The notes beneath the pieces are model-generated. The model searched no databases. It had not been told where the DNA came from and saw only the letters and a list, made by a program, of their open reading frames with translations. DNA of 64,000 nt. Origin: Nocardioides sp. dk884 (lineage in GTDB: Bacteria > Actinomycetota > Actinomycetes > Propionibacteriales > Nocardioidaceae). The translations under genes were made by a program, and so were the position numbers. The DNA is taken from positions 1,029,501 to 1,093,500 of the forward strand of contig NZ_CP045649.1 of NCBI RefSeq assembly GCF_009557055.1. The letters run 5' to 3'. Each line of letters starts with the position of its first letter. Positions within the stretch are counted from its first letter, which is position 1. Of this stretch, positions 7,458 through 16,633 are shown in pieces.

Positions 7458-8984
7458 TCAGAGGTGGATGTCGCGCTTGACGACCTTGCCCGCGGCGTTG
7501 CGGGGCAGGGCGTCGGTGGTCGACCAGCGGCGGGGGATCTTGAAGCCGGCGAGGCGCTCGCGGCAGAACGACTCCAGGTCGTCGGTGTCGAGGGTCGCGC
7601 CGGGCGTCAGGACCAGCACGGCGGCGACCTCCTCGCCCCACTTCTCCGAGGCCACGCCGAGCACGGCCGCCTCGGACACGCAGGGGTGCTCGGCCAGGAC
7701 GTCCTCGACCTCGCGCGGGTAGACGTTGATGCCGCCGGACACGATCATGTCGCTCTTGCGCCCGACGATGTGGATGAACCCGTCCTTGTCGAGCGAGACC
7801 AGGTCGCCACAGGTCACGAAGCCGTCCGCGGTGGTGCAGCGGGCGGTGGCGTCGGGGTTCTTGAAGTAGCCGTTCATCAGGTACGGCGAGCGGCTGAACA
7901 GCTCGCCGCTGCCGCCCGGGCCGACCTCGGCGCCGGCCTCGTCGATGACGCGCACCTCGGTCATGAACCACGGCTGGCCCACCGACCCGGGACGCCGGGT
8001 CGCCTCGTCCGGTCGCAGGTTGGTGATGATGCCGCTCTCGGTCGAGCCGTAGAGCTCGTGGACGTCGACGCCGGGGAAGGCGCCCATCACCCACTGCTTG
8101 AGCTCCCAGGGCAGCGCCGAGGCGTTGAAGTACAAGGTGTCCAGGCTGGACAGGTCGGTCGCGGCGATCGCCGCGTCGCCGAGCCCGCGCAGCATCTGGG
8201 CGTGGGCGGGCACCAGGAACACCGACTGCACGCCGTGCTTCGCCACCAGCTCGAGCATCGCGGTGGGCGACCACTTGTTCAGCATCACGACGGTGCCGCC
8301 GGTGAAGACCGGCGCGTAGCCGAACGCGAACCCGGCGCCGTGGTACATCGGCGCGACCGCGAGCGAGGTCCGTCCGTTGCCCAGCCCCCACTCGGTGGCG
8401 GCCTGGTAGAAGGTCAGCGCGCGCGAGCGGTGGCTGATCATCACGCCCTTGGGCTGCCCGGTGGTCCCCGAGGTGTAGGCGATGCAGAACGGGTCGGTCT
8501 CCGCGACCTGGCGGCGCGGGTCGACCGGCGAGGCGGCCGCGAGCGCCGCGTCGTACGTCGGGAACTCGGTGCTCTGCCCGACGACCACCAGCGGCAGCCC
8601 GGCGGCGCGGACGGCCGGGCCCACGACGTCGACGAGGTCGTCGGCCGCGATCACGGCGCGGGCCTCGGAGTGCTCGAGGATGAACTGCGCCTCGGCGGCG
8701 GTGTAGCGCGGGTTGACCGGGACCATCGTCATCCCGGCCATCGCGATGCCGCAGGCGATCTCGGGGTGCTCGAGGCGGTTGCCGAGGCCGACGGCGACGT
8801 GGGCGCCGCCGTCGAGACCGAGACCGATCAGCAGGTTCGCGACCCGGGCCGCCCGCTCGCCGAGCTGCGCGTAGGTCAGGGTGCGGTCGCCGTCGATGAC
8901 GGCGAGACGGTCGGGCGTCGCGCGGACGAACTCACGGACACCGTTGGCGATGTTGAGCGGGGCGCCGCCCGGGGCGAGTGACAT
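7458..8984 (-). CDS. Acyl-CoA synthetase (AMP-dependent ligase)
   Basis: This 508-residue class I adenylate-forming enzyme carries the P-loop-like motif YTSGTTGQPKG at about 160-170, an ELYGSTESG A5-type motif near 300, and the hinge and A8 region GDLVSLDKDGFIHIVGRKSDMIVSGG. The C-terminal Lys in GKVVKRD is kept. It would activate a carboxylic acid with ATP to an acyl-AMP and then an acyl-CoA, but the substrate cannot be read. ATG 8984 gives the usual family length. A CGAAACA-N-CGTTCCA inverted repeat lies 26 bases upstream (9010-9024), suggesting control by the neighbouring IclR regulator. It probably forms an operon with the membrane-protein gene downstream. Confidence 0.9.
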   Translation of the reverse strand: MSLAPGGAPLNIANGVREFVRATPDRLAVIDGDRTLTYAQLGERAARVANLLIGLGLDGGAHVAVGLGNRLEHPEIACGIAMAGMTMVPVNPRYTAAEAQFILEHSEARAVIAADDLVDVVGPAVRAAGLPLVVVGQSTEFPTYDAALAAASPVDPRRQVAETDPFCIAYTSGTTGQPKGVMISHRSRALTFYQAATEWGLGNGRTSLAVAPMYHGAGFAFGYAPVFTGGTVVMLNKWSPTAMLELVAKHGVQSVFLVPAHAQMLRGLGDAAIAATDLSSLDTLYFNASALPWELKQWVMGAFPGVDVHELYGSTESGIITNLRPDEATRRPGSVGQPWFMTEVRVIDEAGAEVGPGGSGELFSRSPYLMNGYFKNPDATARCTTADGFVTCGDLVSLDKDGFIHIVGRKSDMIVSGGINVYPREVEDVLAEHPCVSEAAVLGVASEKWGEEVAAVLVLTPGATLDTDDLESFCRERLAGFKIPRRWSTTDALPRNAAGKVVKRDIHL

Positions 8985-9009
8985 GGGTAGCCCTTCCGAT
9001 TTCGGGATA

Positions 9010-9024
9010 CGAAACAGCGTTCCA
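9010..9024. promoter_or_regulatory. Candidate IclR-type operator
   Basis: CGAAACAGCGTTCCA, an imperfect 7-1-7 inverted repeat related to the perfect site at 16445. It lies in the divergent region between the leftward ligase gene (start 8984) and the rightward IclR gene (start 9270), close to the ligase start. The rest of 8985-9269 shows no other clear signal. Confidence 0.55.
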
Positions 9025-9269
9025 CACCATGGCATGCCCCGTCCAGCAGTTCCCGCCGGTGGTCGGGGATCGGACGTGGTCGTCTGAGCCAGCCCCCCTC
9101 TTGTCTTGCGAGGACGGGGAGAACGTGGGAGAAACGTCATTGCCCTGCGTGGAACAGGTGGACGCGGCGAACCGTTGAGCGCTGCGAGGCCCGACGGGGC
9201 GACGTGGGCGGCTCTCGCCCCGCTACGACGACGACACGATGTCCAGACATCTCCCAAGGAGTTTCAGCT

Positions 9270-10079
9270 ATGTCCCCCACGGCCAAGTCGGTCGCCGGCG
9301 CCGAGAGTCACGGCAGCGCCACCATCGCCACCGTCGAGCGCGCGGCGGACATCCTCCTGCACCTCGCGAACACCCGCGGCCCGGACTTCGGGATCACCGA
9401 GCTCAGCGAGCAGCTCGGGATGTCGAAGGCGGCGATCCACCGGGTCCTGGCCTCACTGCGCAGCCGGGGCCTCGTCGACCTCGACGAGCGGACCCGCCGC
9501 TACTCCCTCGGCGTCGGCGCCCTGCGCCTCGGGCTCGCCTACCTCGACCGCATCGACGTACGCCGGATGGGGCGCCCGACCCTCGAGCAGCTCTCGGCAC
9601 GCACCAACGAGACGGCCACCCTCTCGGTGCTCCTCGGTGGGCGCGAGCGGATCTACGTCGACCAGGTGACCCCCGATCGCGAGGTCATCATGTCGGTCTC
9701 GCTCGGCGAGCCCTATCCCCTGCACGCCGGCGCCTCGGGGCGCACGTTCCTGGCCTTCCTCCCCGAGGAGCAGGGCGAGACCTACCTCAACGAGGTGCCC
9801 CTGGACGCGCTGACCGCCAGCACGATCATCGACGCCGACACCCTGCGCGCGTCGATGGCCGAGATCCGCGCCCAGGGATGGGCCCGGTCCTCCGGCGAGC
9901 GCAAGGGCGGTGCCGCCTCGGTCGCCGCGCCCATCCGCAGCCACGACGGCTACCCGATCGCCGTGATCAGCGTCTGTGGCCCCGCGGAGCGCCTGGCGGG
10001 GGAGTTCGAGGGCTGCCGCGACGCGCTGGTGCACGCCGCCCGCACGATGTCGCGCCAGTTCGGCTGGACCGGGGAGTGA
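9270..10079 (+). CDS. IclR-family transcriptional regulator (1)
   Basis: This 269-residue protein has a winged helix-turn-helix at about 20-80 (ATVERAADILLHL, MSKAAIHRVLASLRSRGLVDL) and an IclR effector-binding domain from about 90 to 265. It is a close paralogue of the regulator at 24722: GVGALRLGL, YVDQVTP and EVIMSVSLGEPYPLHAGAS are identical or nearly so in both. An AAGGAG ribosome site precedes ATG 9270. The shared effector domain suggests that both respond to related metabolites. The CGAAACA-type inverted repeats near the catabolic promoters from 9 to 32 kb are the likely targets. Confidence 0.92.
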   Translation: MSPTAKSVAGAESHGSATIATVERAADILLHLANTRGPDFGITELSEQLGMSKAAIHRVLASLRSRGLVDLDERTRRYSLGVGALRLGLAYLDRIDVRRMGRPTLEQLSARTNETATLSVLLGGRERIYVDQVTPDREVIMSVSLGEPYPLHAGASGRTFLAFLPEEQGETYLNEVPLDALTASTIIDADTLRASMAEIRAQGWARSSGERKGGAASVAAPIRSHDGYPIAVISVCGPAERLAGEFEGCRDALVHAARTMSRQFGWTGE

Positions 10080-10138
10080 GCACGGGGGTCGCCTCGGCGA
10101 TCCCAGATTTAACATGAACGTTCCTCCGTTACCCCTTG

Positions 10139-10153
10139 TGGAACAGCGTTCCC
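10139..10153. promoter_or_regulatory. Candidate IclR-type operator
   Basis: TGGAACAGCGTTCCC, containing GGAAC-N3-GTTCC, lies about 108 bases upstream of the VOC gene that leads the first Dpp operon. It is related to the site at 9010-9024. A GAACGTTC palindrome lies at 10116-10123. Confidence 0.5.
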
Positions 10154-10260
10154 CTAGGTGAAACTCCTGTCTAGCGCGGTGCTGCCGGCCGAGGTCGGCG
10201 CGCGTCGTGCCATCAGCTGGTCGTCCGCGTCTGCGGCGCTGCACAGGAACGAGGAACGCG

Positions 10261-11208
10261 ATGGGATCGCACCGACCCGTGCTGTACGGCGGCCTGATCT
10301 CGACCGCGACGCCGCAGGAGCACGTACGCCTCTTCGGTGACGTGTTCGAGATGGCGGTCGTCGGCACCACCCGCCTCGACGCCGCCGCGGCTACCGCGCT
10401 CTTCGGGGCCACGCTGAGCGGAGCGGAGCTCGTGGTCCTCCAGACGCCGGGCGTCGAGTCCGGCGTGGTGCTGGTGAGCTTCACGCCCTCCTCGGCGGAG
10501 ACCGTGCGCACCTACGGCACCCGGGTCGACCGCGACGCGCTCAAGGTGATCGACTTCTACGCGCCGGACTACGAGGCCGCGATCGCGCACGCCCGCGCCC
10601 TCGGTTACGAGGTCGTCGAGGCCGAGGCCGAGTACGAGCTCGCCGCCGGCACCTTCCGTGAGGCGCACCTGTGGGCGCCCGACAACGTGGTGACCGCGTT
10701 CCTCGGCGGGCCGGCGGAGTTCTTCGCCGACTTCGCCCAGGTGCGCGACCGCCGTACCAGCGAGGTGCAGAGCATCTCCGCGCCGGTGAGCGACGGCGCG
10801 TCCGTCGTCGACTTCTACCGCGAGGTCCTCGGCTGGGACGTGGTCTTCGAGTACGCCATCGACGACCCGAGCTTCGCTGCGCTGGTCGGCGTCGAGGAGC
10901 CGCTCCGGCTGCGCTCGCGCAACGTCGGCCCGAGCACCCGTGAGCCCTACCTCGGCCTGATCGACTACGGCCTGCCCGCGGGCGTCGGCGGGTCCCTGCT
11001 CGGCCGCAGCGTCGCTCCGCGACGCGGGCTGCTCGGCGCGGTGGTGCTCGTCGGGGACCTCGAGGCCGTGGTGGCCGCTGCCGGCGACGCCGCGGGGCCG
11101 GTCCAGGCCCTGGACCCCGTCGCCTTCGTGGGACCGCACGCCTGCGTGCTGACCCCGCCGCACGGGGTGCCGCACCTGGTGCTGGAACGCACAGGGCTGA
11201 CGGCGTGA
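10261..11208 (+). CDS. VOC-family (glyoxalase/dioxygenase fold) protein
   Basis: A 315-residue protein with two consecutive VOC-like halves, about 10-150 and 165-310, each with the beta-alpha-beta-beta-beta pattern (VLYGGLISTATPQEHVRLFGDVFEMAVVG; SVVDFYREVLGWDVVFEY). The metal ligands of classical extradiol dioxygenases cannot be assigned with confidence, so it could be a dioxygenase, isomerase or binding protein. ATG 10261 follows a GAGGAACG-like site. It is the first gene of a rightward operon with four ABC transporter genes and is functionally similar to the VOC gene at 15488. A role on the imported substrate is inferred from this placement. Confidence 0.7.
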   Translation: MGSHRPVLYGGLISTATPQEHVRLFGDVFEMAVVGTTRLDAAAATALFGATLSGAELVVLQTPGVESGVVLVSFTPSSAETVRTYGTRVDRDALKVIDFYAPDYEAAIAHARALGYEVVEAEAEYELAAGTFREAHLWAPDNVVTAFLGGPAEFFADFAQVRDRRTSEVQSISAPVSDGASVVDFYREVLGWDVVFEYAIDDPSFAALVGVEEPLRLRSRNVGPSTREPYLGLIDYGLPAGVGGSLLGRSVAPRRGLLGAVVLVGDLEAVVAAAGDAAGPVQALDPVAFVGPHACVLTPPHGVPHLVLERTGLTA

Positions 11209-11327
11209 CGAGAGTGTCCAGGAATGCCGACGGCGCGGTCCGTACGACGGGCGCGCCGGACGGCGAGAGGAGTGGAGCCGTGAGGCGGACGCAGAGGGAC
11301 GTGGGGCGCGACGCGCACCCCACCGCT

Positions 11328-11358
11328 CGAGGGGCCGGTCGAGGGGCCGGTCGAGGGG
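11328..11358. repeat. Short tandem repeat, 12-bp unit
   Basis: The unit CGAGGGGCCGGT occurs twice in full and once in part, just before the permease start at 11366. The last partial copy contains the GAGGGGAC that probably serves as ribosome site. It lies in the 157-base gap after the VOC gene. Confidence 0.7.
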
Positions 11359-11365
11359 ACGCAGC

Positions 11366-12331
11366 ATGCTGAGGATGACGCTGTCGCGGCTCGCCTCGGC
11401 GGTCCCGGTGCTGATCGTGATCTCGATGGTGTCGTTCGCGCTGCTGCGGCTCTCGCCCGGCGACCCGGCGCTGCTCTCGGTCGGGATGGAGGCACCGGCG
11501 GAGGCGCTGGCCAAGGCCCGCGCCGACATGCGGCTCGACGACCCGATCTGGGCCCAGTACTGGGCCTGGGCCACCGACATGCTGCGCGGTGACCTCGGCA
11601 CGTCGTACTCCGACAAGGCGCCGGTCACCGACGCGATCGCGGACCGGCTGCCCGCGACGCTCCAGCTCGCCGTCATGGCGCTGCTGCTCATCGTCGCCAT
11701 CGGCGTCCCGCTCGGCGTGCTGTCCGCGCTGCGCGCCAACCGGCTCACCGACCAGATCATCCGGGTCGGCTCGCTGGCCGGCATCTCGGTGCCGAACTTC
11801 GTGGTCGCGCTGTTCTTGGTGCTGGCCTTCGGGTGGTGGTTCCCGGGGATCATGCCGTACCAGGGCTACGTCGCCCTGGGCGAGGATCCGCTGCTCAGCC
11901 TCAAGACGACGTTGCTGCCCGCGATCGCCCTCGCCGCGCCGCAGATCGGCCTGGTGGCCCGGCTCACCCGGTCCAGCATGCTCGAGGTCCTCGGCCAGGA
12001 CTACGTGTCCGCGGCCCGGGCGATGGGCGTGCGCGAGCGGGTGATCATCTGGAAGGACACGCTGCGCAACGCGCTGCTGCCGGTCGTGACGGTGCTCGGC
12101 GTGCAGACCGGCTTCCTGCTCGGCGGGTCGGTCGTCGTGGAGACCGTCTTCGGCATCCCGGGCCTGGGCCGGCTGCTCGTGGAGTCCTTCACCATCCGCG
12201 ACTACCCGGTGACCATCGGCGTGATGATGTTCATCGCCGCCGTCTTCGTCTTCATCAACATCGTCGTCGACCTGCTGTACGGGGTCATCAACCCGCGCAT
12301 CCGGGTCGGCTACGCGAGCGGGAAGGAGTGA
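11366..12331 (+). CDS. Dpp/Opp-type ABC permease, DppB-like (transporter 1)
   Basis: This 321-residue integral membrane protein has the DppB/OppB layout: an N-terminal helix (MTLSRLASAVPVLIVISMVSF), a periplasmic segment with the SPGDPA motif, and five further helices. The cytoplasmic EAA-type loop is around SAARAMGVRERVIIWKDTLRNALLP, and the C-terminus ends YGVINPRIRVGY. It forms the channel with the DppC-like protein encoded next. Family substrates include peptides, nickel, haem and delta-aminolevulinate. It overlaps or abuts the next gene and is translationally coupled. Confidence 0.93.
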   Translation: MLRMTLSRLASAVPVLIVISMVSFALLRLSPGDPALLSVGMEAPAEALAKARADMRLDDPIWAQYWAWATDMLRGDLGTSYSDKAPVTDAIADRLPATLQLAVMALLLIVAIGVPLGVLSALRANRLTDQIIRVGSLAGISVPNFVVALFLVLAFGWWFPGIMPYQGYVALGEDPLLSLKTTLLPAIALAAPQIGLVARLTRSSMLEVLGQDYVSAARAMGVRERVIIWKDTLRNALLPVVTVLGVQTGFLLGGSVVVETVFGIPGLGRLLVESFTIRDYPVTIGVMMFIAAVFVFINIVVDLLYGVINPRIRVGYASGKE

Positions 12332-12336
12332 GCGCG

Positions 12337-13371
12337 GTGAGCACCAGCATCCCCACCCCACCCGCGGTCGAGCCGAAGGCGCCGGCGAACGCGCCGGCAT
12401 CGGTCCACCGGGCCGACGAGGTCGGCCTGCTGCGCCGGCTGGCCTCGAACAAGCTCAGCCTGATCAGCCTGATCGGCGTCGTGTTCTTCCTGCTGCTGGC
12501 CCTGGTCGGGCCGTTCTTCTCCCCCCACGACCCCGCGGCGCTGGGCGACGACCCGATGGCCGCGCCCAGCGGCGAGTACTGGATGGGCACCGACTCGGTC
12601 GGGCGTGACGTGTTCTCCCGGTTCCTGCACGGGTCCCGGGTCTCGATCCTGGTCGGCTTCCTCGCGGTCGTCTTCGCGCTGGTCGTCGGCACCGCGCTGG
12701 GCATGCTCGCCGGCATGCGCTCGGGCAAGTGGCGCGACTCGGTGATCATGCGGCTGATGGACGTCATCTTGGCGTTCCCGCTGCTGGTGCTGGTGCCGGT
12801 GATCACCGGCATCATCGGCCAGCGCGACCTCTCCCTCGGGCCGATCCCGATCGGGCCGGAGACGCTGGTCGCCATCGCGATCGGCATCGTGCTGGTGCCC
12901 GTCTTCGCCCGCATCGCCCGCGCCAGCGTGCTGGCCGAGATGCGCGAGGACTACGTCATGGCCGTGCGCTCCTTCGGCGGACGCAGCCGCGACATCCTGC
13001 TGCGCAACCTGCTGCCCAACATCGCCGCCCCGCTGGTCGTGCAGGCCGCCTTCGGCCTGGCCATGGCGATCACCGTCGAGGCGGCGGTCTCGTTCCTCGG
13101 CCTCGGTGTGCAGCCGCCCGGGGCGAGCTGGGGCACCCTGCTCGCCGACGCGCGCCAGTACGTCACCCTCGGCGCCTGGTGGCTCGTGGTGTTCCCCTCG
13201 ATCGCGATCGCGCTGTTCGTGCTGGTCTTCAACCTGCTCGGCGACCAGCTGCGCGACGAGCTCGACCCGCGGGCCAAGACCGCGATGAAGAAGAAGTCAG
13301 CGAGCCCGCGACGGGCCCGCCGTGGCACCGACCCGGTCGCCACCCCCGACCGTGTGGAGGGAGAGCGATGA
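12337..13371 (+). CDS. Dpp/Opp-type ABC permease, DppC-like (transporter 1)
   Basis: This 344-residue protein has a Pro/Ala-rich cytoplasmic N-terminus (about 1-30), then six helices. It carries the DppC hallmarks: WMGTDSVGRDVFSR near 80-95, an EAA loop in MAVRSFGGRSRDILLRNLLPN, and SFLGLGVQPPGASWGTLL near the end. GTG 12337 is preferred over GTG 12328 because GGAAGGAG at 12321-12328 is then well spaced. The C-terminal tail is basic. The stop overlaps the next ATG (ATGA). Confidence 0.92.
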   Translation: MSTSIPTPPAVEPKAPANAPASVHRADEVGLLRRLASNKLSLISLIGVVFFLLLALVGPFFSPHDPAALGDDPMAAPSGEYWMGTDSVGRDVFSRFLHGSRVSILVGFLAVVFALVVGTALGMLAGMRSGKWRDSVIMRLMDVILAFPLLVLVPVITGIIGQRDLSLGPIPIGPETLVAIAIGIVLVPVFARIARASVLAEMREDYVMAVRSFGGRSRDILLRNLLPNIAAPLVVQAAFGLAMAITVEAAVSFLGLGVQPPGASWGTLLADARQYVTLGAWWLVVFPSIAIALFVLVFNLLGDQLRDELDPRAKTAMKKKSASPRRARRGTDPVATPDRVEGER

Positions 13372-14426
13372 GCGCGATGACGACCGACGAGGCGACCAGC
13401 GGCGAGGCGTCCCAGGACCGGGAGGTCCTGCGGGTCACCGGCCTGCGGACCAGCTACCTGTTCCGCGGCACCCCGGTCCCCGCCGTACAGGAGTTCGCCC
13501 TGTCGGTGCGACCCGGCGAGATCGTCGGGCTCGTGGGGGAGAGCGGGTCCGGCAAGAGCACCGCCCTGAAGTCGATCCTCGGGATGCTGCGACCGCCCGC
13601 CGAGGTGGTCGCGGACGAGATCGTGCTCGACGGCCGCGACCTGCGTGGCCTCTCCGCCGAGGAGGCGCGACGCGTCCGGGGCGGGGAGATGTCGATGATC
13701 TTCCAGGACCCCATCAACTCCTTCAATCCGGCCTGGACGATCGGCAGCCAGTTCCGCCGGGTGCTCGCGCTGCACCGTCCCGACCTGCGGCGCAAGGAGT
13801 ACGACGAGGAGATCATCCGGCTGCTGCGCGGCGTCGGGATCGACGGCGCCGGCAAGCTGGACTCCTACCCGTTCCAGTTCAGCCAGGGTCAGCTCCAGCG
13901 GATCATGATCGCCGTCGCGTGCGCCAGCAAGGACCTCAAGGTGCTGCTCGCCGACGAGCCCACCACCAGCCTGGACGTGACCATCGAGGCGCAGGTGCTC
14001 GACCTGCTCCGCACCCTGCGCGCCGAGCGCGGCCTGGCGATGGTGCTGGTCACCCACGACCTCTCGGTCGTCGCGGAGATGTGCGACAAGGTGGTCGTGA
14101 TGTACGCCGGCCGCGTGGTCGAGGTCGCCGACGTCTTCGACCTCTTCGAGCGCCCGCAGCACCCCTACACCGCCCAGCTGCTGCGCGCGATCCCCGGCTT
14201 CCCGCACGACGGCGAGCGGCTCTACGCGATGCGCGGGGCGGTGCCCGGGCTGGACGCGGAGATCCGCGGCTGCCGGTTCGCGGACCGGTGCGACGCCAAG
14301 CTCGGCGCCATCTGCGACACCGACGACCCCGAGCTCTACCCGGTCGGCGACCGGGGCGCGCGGGCCGCGTGCCACCGGGTCCTCACCGACCTGCCCACCC
14401 CGATGGTCAAGGAGACGAGCCGATGA
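13368..14426 (+). CDS. Dpp/Opp-type ABC ATPase, DppD-like (transporter 1)
   Basis: This 352-residue ATPase has Walker A GESGSGKST at 57-65, Q-loop IFQDPINSFNP, signature FSQGQLQRIMIA, Walker B VLLADEPTTSLD and the His switch LVTHDLS. The C-terminal oligopeptide-transporter extension carries the Cys cluster (GCRFADRCD, AICD, ACHRV) usual for DppD/F. It pairs with the DppF-like subunit encoded immediately downstream. ATG 13368 overlaps the preceding stop. Confidence 0.93.
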   Translation: MSAMTTDEATSGEASQDREVLRVTGLRTSYLFRGTPVPAVQEFALSVRPGEIVGLVGESGSGKSTALKSILGMLRPPAEVVADEIVLDGRDLRGLSAEEARRVRGGEMSMIFQDPINSFNPAWTIGSQFRRVLALHRPDLRRKEYDEEIIRLLRGVGIDGAGKLDSYPFQFSQGQLQRIMIAVACASKDLKVLLADEPTTSLDVTIEAQVLDLLRTLRAERGLAMVLVTHDLSVVAEMCDKVVVMYAGRVVEVADVFDLFERPQHPYTAQLLRAIPGFPHDGERLYAMRGAVPGLDAEIRGCRFADRCDAKLGAICDTDDPELYPVGDRGARAACHRVLTDLPTPMVKETSR

Positions 14427-15472
14427 GCACCCGACCCCTCGACGACGGCGCCCCCGCGCTGGTCTCCGTGCGCGGCCTGCGCACCCACTTCCCGGTCGGC
14501 GGCGGCCTGCTGGCCCGGGCCCGCGGCAAGCAGCAGGTCGTGCACGCCCTGGACGGCGTGACCGTGGACATCCGGGCCCGCGAGACCCTGGCCGTGATCG
14601 GGGAGAGCGGGTCCGGCAAGAGCACCATGGGGCGCAGCATCCTGCGCCTCGAGGAGCCGACCTCGGGCACCGTGGCCTTCCGCGGCAAGGACGTCACCTC
14701 GCTCTCGCGCGAGGACCTGCGTCAGCAGCGCCAGCACATGCAGATGGTCTTCCAGAACCCGTACTCCTCGGTGAACCGGCGCAACCGGCTCATCGACATC
14801 ATCTCCGAGCCGCTGCGCGTGCACGGGATCGGTGACGCGGCGTCGCGGCGGGCCCGGTCCCTGGAGCTGCTCGAGCTGGTCGGGCTCAACCCCGACTTCC
14901 TGCACCGCTACCCCCACGAGGTCTCCGGCGGGCAGCTGCAGCGCGTCGGCATCGCCCGGGCGCTGGCGACCGGGCCGGAGTTCCTGGTCGCCGACGAGCC
15001 GACCGCGAGCCTCGACGTCAGCGTCCGCGCGCAGGTGATGAACCTGCTCAAGGACCTGAAGGAGGAGCTCGGCCTGACGCTGATGTTCATCAGCCACGAC
15101 CTCGCGGTCGTGTCCTACATCGCCGACCACATCGCGGTGATGTACCTGGGACGCATCGTGGAGGTCGGCACCAAGCAGCAGCTGGAGTCGGAGCCGCAGC
15201 ACCCCTACACCCGGGCGCTCTTCGCGGCCGCGCCGAAGCCGGACCCGCGCCAGCGCAAGAAGGAGGCGGTGCCGCTGGGGGAGGTCCCCAGCGCGATCGA
15301 CCGGCCCGCGGGATGTCACTACCAGCCGCGCTGCCCCCTGGCCATGGACATCTGCGCGGTGGAGTACCCGCCCCTGGAGCTGAAGGCGCACGGCCAGCAG
15401 GCGGCCTGCCACGCCGTCCCGTCGGCCCCGCTGCCGGCCGGCGTCACGGCGCTGCCGCTGACGACGGCCTGA
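14423..15472 (+). CDS. Dpp/Opp-type ABC ATPase, DppF-like (transporter 1)
   Basis: This 349-residue ATPase has Walker A GESGSGKST at 60-68, Q-loop VFQNPYSSVNRR, signature VSGGQLQRVGIA, Walker B FLVADEPTASLD and switch FISHDLA. The C-terminal family extension includes the Cys motif (AGCHYQPRCPLAMDIC). It is the last gene of the first importer operon. No substrate-binding protein is encoded in this operon, so the complex either uses the one at 18584 or another elsewhere. It is convergent with the VOC gene at 15488, only 15 bases away. Confidence 0.93.
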   Translation: MSTRPLDDGAPALVSVRGLRTHFPVGGGLLARARGKQQVVHALDGVTVDIRARETLAVIGESGSGKSTMGRSILRLEEPTSGTVAFRGKDVTSLSREDLRQQRQHMQMVFQNPYSSVNRRNRLIDIISEPLRVHGIGDAASRRARSLELLELVGLNPDFLHRYPHEVSGGQLQRVGIARALATGPEFLVADEPTASLDVSVRAQVMNLLKDLKEELGLTLMFISHDLAVVSYIADHIAVMYLGRIVEVGTKQQLESEPQHPYTRALFAAAPKPDPRQRKKEAVPLGEVPSAIDRPAGCHYQPRCPLAMDICAVEYPPLELKAHGQQAACHAVPSAPLPAGVTALPLTTA

Positions 15473-15487
15473 GACCGGGCGTCCGGG

Positions 15488-16420
15488 TCAGCGACGCTCG
15501 TAGAGCTCGAGGCGCTCGCCGTCGGGGCCGAAGTAGGCGCGGGCCGCCACCGGGCCGAGGCCGGGCAGGTGGAGCTCCACGCGCTCGCCGGCCGCCTCGG
15601 CGCCGATCGCCTGGAGCAGCAGCTCGGCGGCCGAGAGGTCGTCGGTCTCGAACGACGCGGTGAGGATGCCGAGCGCGGGCGGGACCGCGCGGTCGCGCTG
15701 GGAGCGGCCCGGGAACCCGACGTACTGGGCGATCTCGAGGCGCCCGAGGTCGGGTGCCTGCGGGTTCATCATGTTGATGTTGTGCAGCCCGGTGCCCTCC
15801 GGAAGGCCGAAGAAGGCCTCCATCTCGTGCAGCACCTTGTCATAGAGCGGCCGCATCCCGAGCGCGGCGTAGAACTGCGCCGAGCGCCGCGCGTCGCTGC
15901 TGTGGATCGCCACCGTCTGCAGGGCCGAGGGGCGCCCGTCGTAGTCGGCCAGCAACGACCCGGGCGCGGGCTCGAGCTCGAAGACGTCGAGCAGGACCCG
16001 GTCGGGGTCGTAGGACAGCGAGTCCCAGGCCGACAGGTCGGGGGTCACGGTCCAGTGGGTCGGGCCGGACTTCGCGCTGCCGCCGTTGGTGCGTACGGCG
16101 TGCACCGCCGCCTGGATCTCCGGGACCCGGACGTTGAGCGCGTAGTGGCCGTAGTCCTGCATGGCCGAGTAGTCGCCCCAGTAGAGCTCCCCGGGGCGGT
16201 CGAACTGGACCAGGCGCAGCAGGCCGCTGGTGGCCCCCTCCGGGCCGAGCAGCACGGTGTCCGCGCTCATGTCGGCCGGCAGGCCCCACAGATGGCCGAG
16301 GGCCTCTCCGGACAGGCGTCCCGCGCCGAGCTCGACGTAGTCGAAGCTCTCGGCGTAGAAGCGCCGGGAGCGCTCGAGGTCGCTGACGCCCACGGTGGCC
16401 ACGCGGATCTCACTGATCAT
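15488..16420 (-). CDS. Two-domain VOC-family protein
   Basis: This 310-residue protein has VOC repeats at about 3-145 and 160-308. The first begins MISEIRVATVGVSDLERSRRFYAESF, the second ALQTVAIHSSDARRSAQFYAALGM, and it ends GPDGERLELYERR. The Glu near the end of each domain resembles the last metal ligand of VOC enzymes (LLDVFELEP and LELYE), so metal binding is plausible. The reaction is unknown. ATG 16420 sits 25 bases from a perfect CGAAACA-C-TGTTTCG inverted repeat. It is divergent from the second Dpp operon and likely co-regulated with it. Confidence 0.75.
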   Translation of the reverse strand: MISEIRVATVGVSDLERSRRFYAESFDYVELGAGRLSGEALGHLWGLPADMSADTVLLGPEGATSGLLRLVQFDRPGELYWGDYSAMQDYGHYALNVRVPEIQAAVHAVRTNGGSAKSGPTHWTVTPDLSAWDSLSYDPDRVLLDVFELEPAPGSLLADYDGRPSALQTVAIHSSDARRSAQFYAALGMRPLYDKVLHEMEAFFGLPEGTGLHNINMMNPQAPDLGRLEIAQYVGFPGRSQRDRAVPPALGILTASFETDDLSAAELLLQAIGAEAAGERVELHLPGLGPVAARAYFGPDGERLELYERR

Positions 16421-16444
16421 CTGGTCATTCCTCGTTCCACCTAT

Positions 16445-16459
16445 CGAAACACTGTTTCG
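16445..16459. promoter_or_regulatory. Candidate IclR operator, perfect inverted repeat
   Basis: CGAAACACTGTTTCG is a perfect 7-1-7 palindrome in the divergent region between the VOC gene (start 16420) and the second Dpp operon (start 16634). It is the best copy of a motif seen at seven other places in the window, and it defines the consensus used here. Confidence 0.65.
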
Positions 16460-16576
16460 GCAGTCTCGTGGTCGCGAGGAGTGGATGTCAAGGGTTGCGA
16501 ACGCCCGGCGCATCGGGCGCTCGATCTCCTTAAGTAGGACTTTATTCCTGCACTCGGGGCGCAGCCCTAGCGTGAG

Positions 16577-16591
16577 TGAAACCACGTTACG
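16577..16591. promoter_or_regulatory. Weak second candidate operator before the second Dpp operon
   Basis: TGAAACCACGTTACG is a degenerate version of the palindrome at 16445-16459, 42 bases before the permease start. It may be a second binding site in the same control region or chance similarity. Confidence 0.3.
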
Positions 16592-16633
16592 AAGAGCGGA
16601 ACGTGCGATCGATCACGGACGGAGGGCGCGCTG

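Noticed and set aside
11280..11371. Possible 30-residue leader peptide ending in the permease start
   Set aside because: A GTG with a GGAG site exists and the frame ends at TGA overlapping the permease ATG, but the peptide is Arg/Gly-rich, includes the tandem repeat and shows nothing typical of an attenuator.
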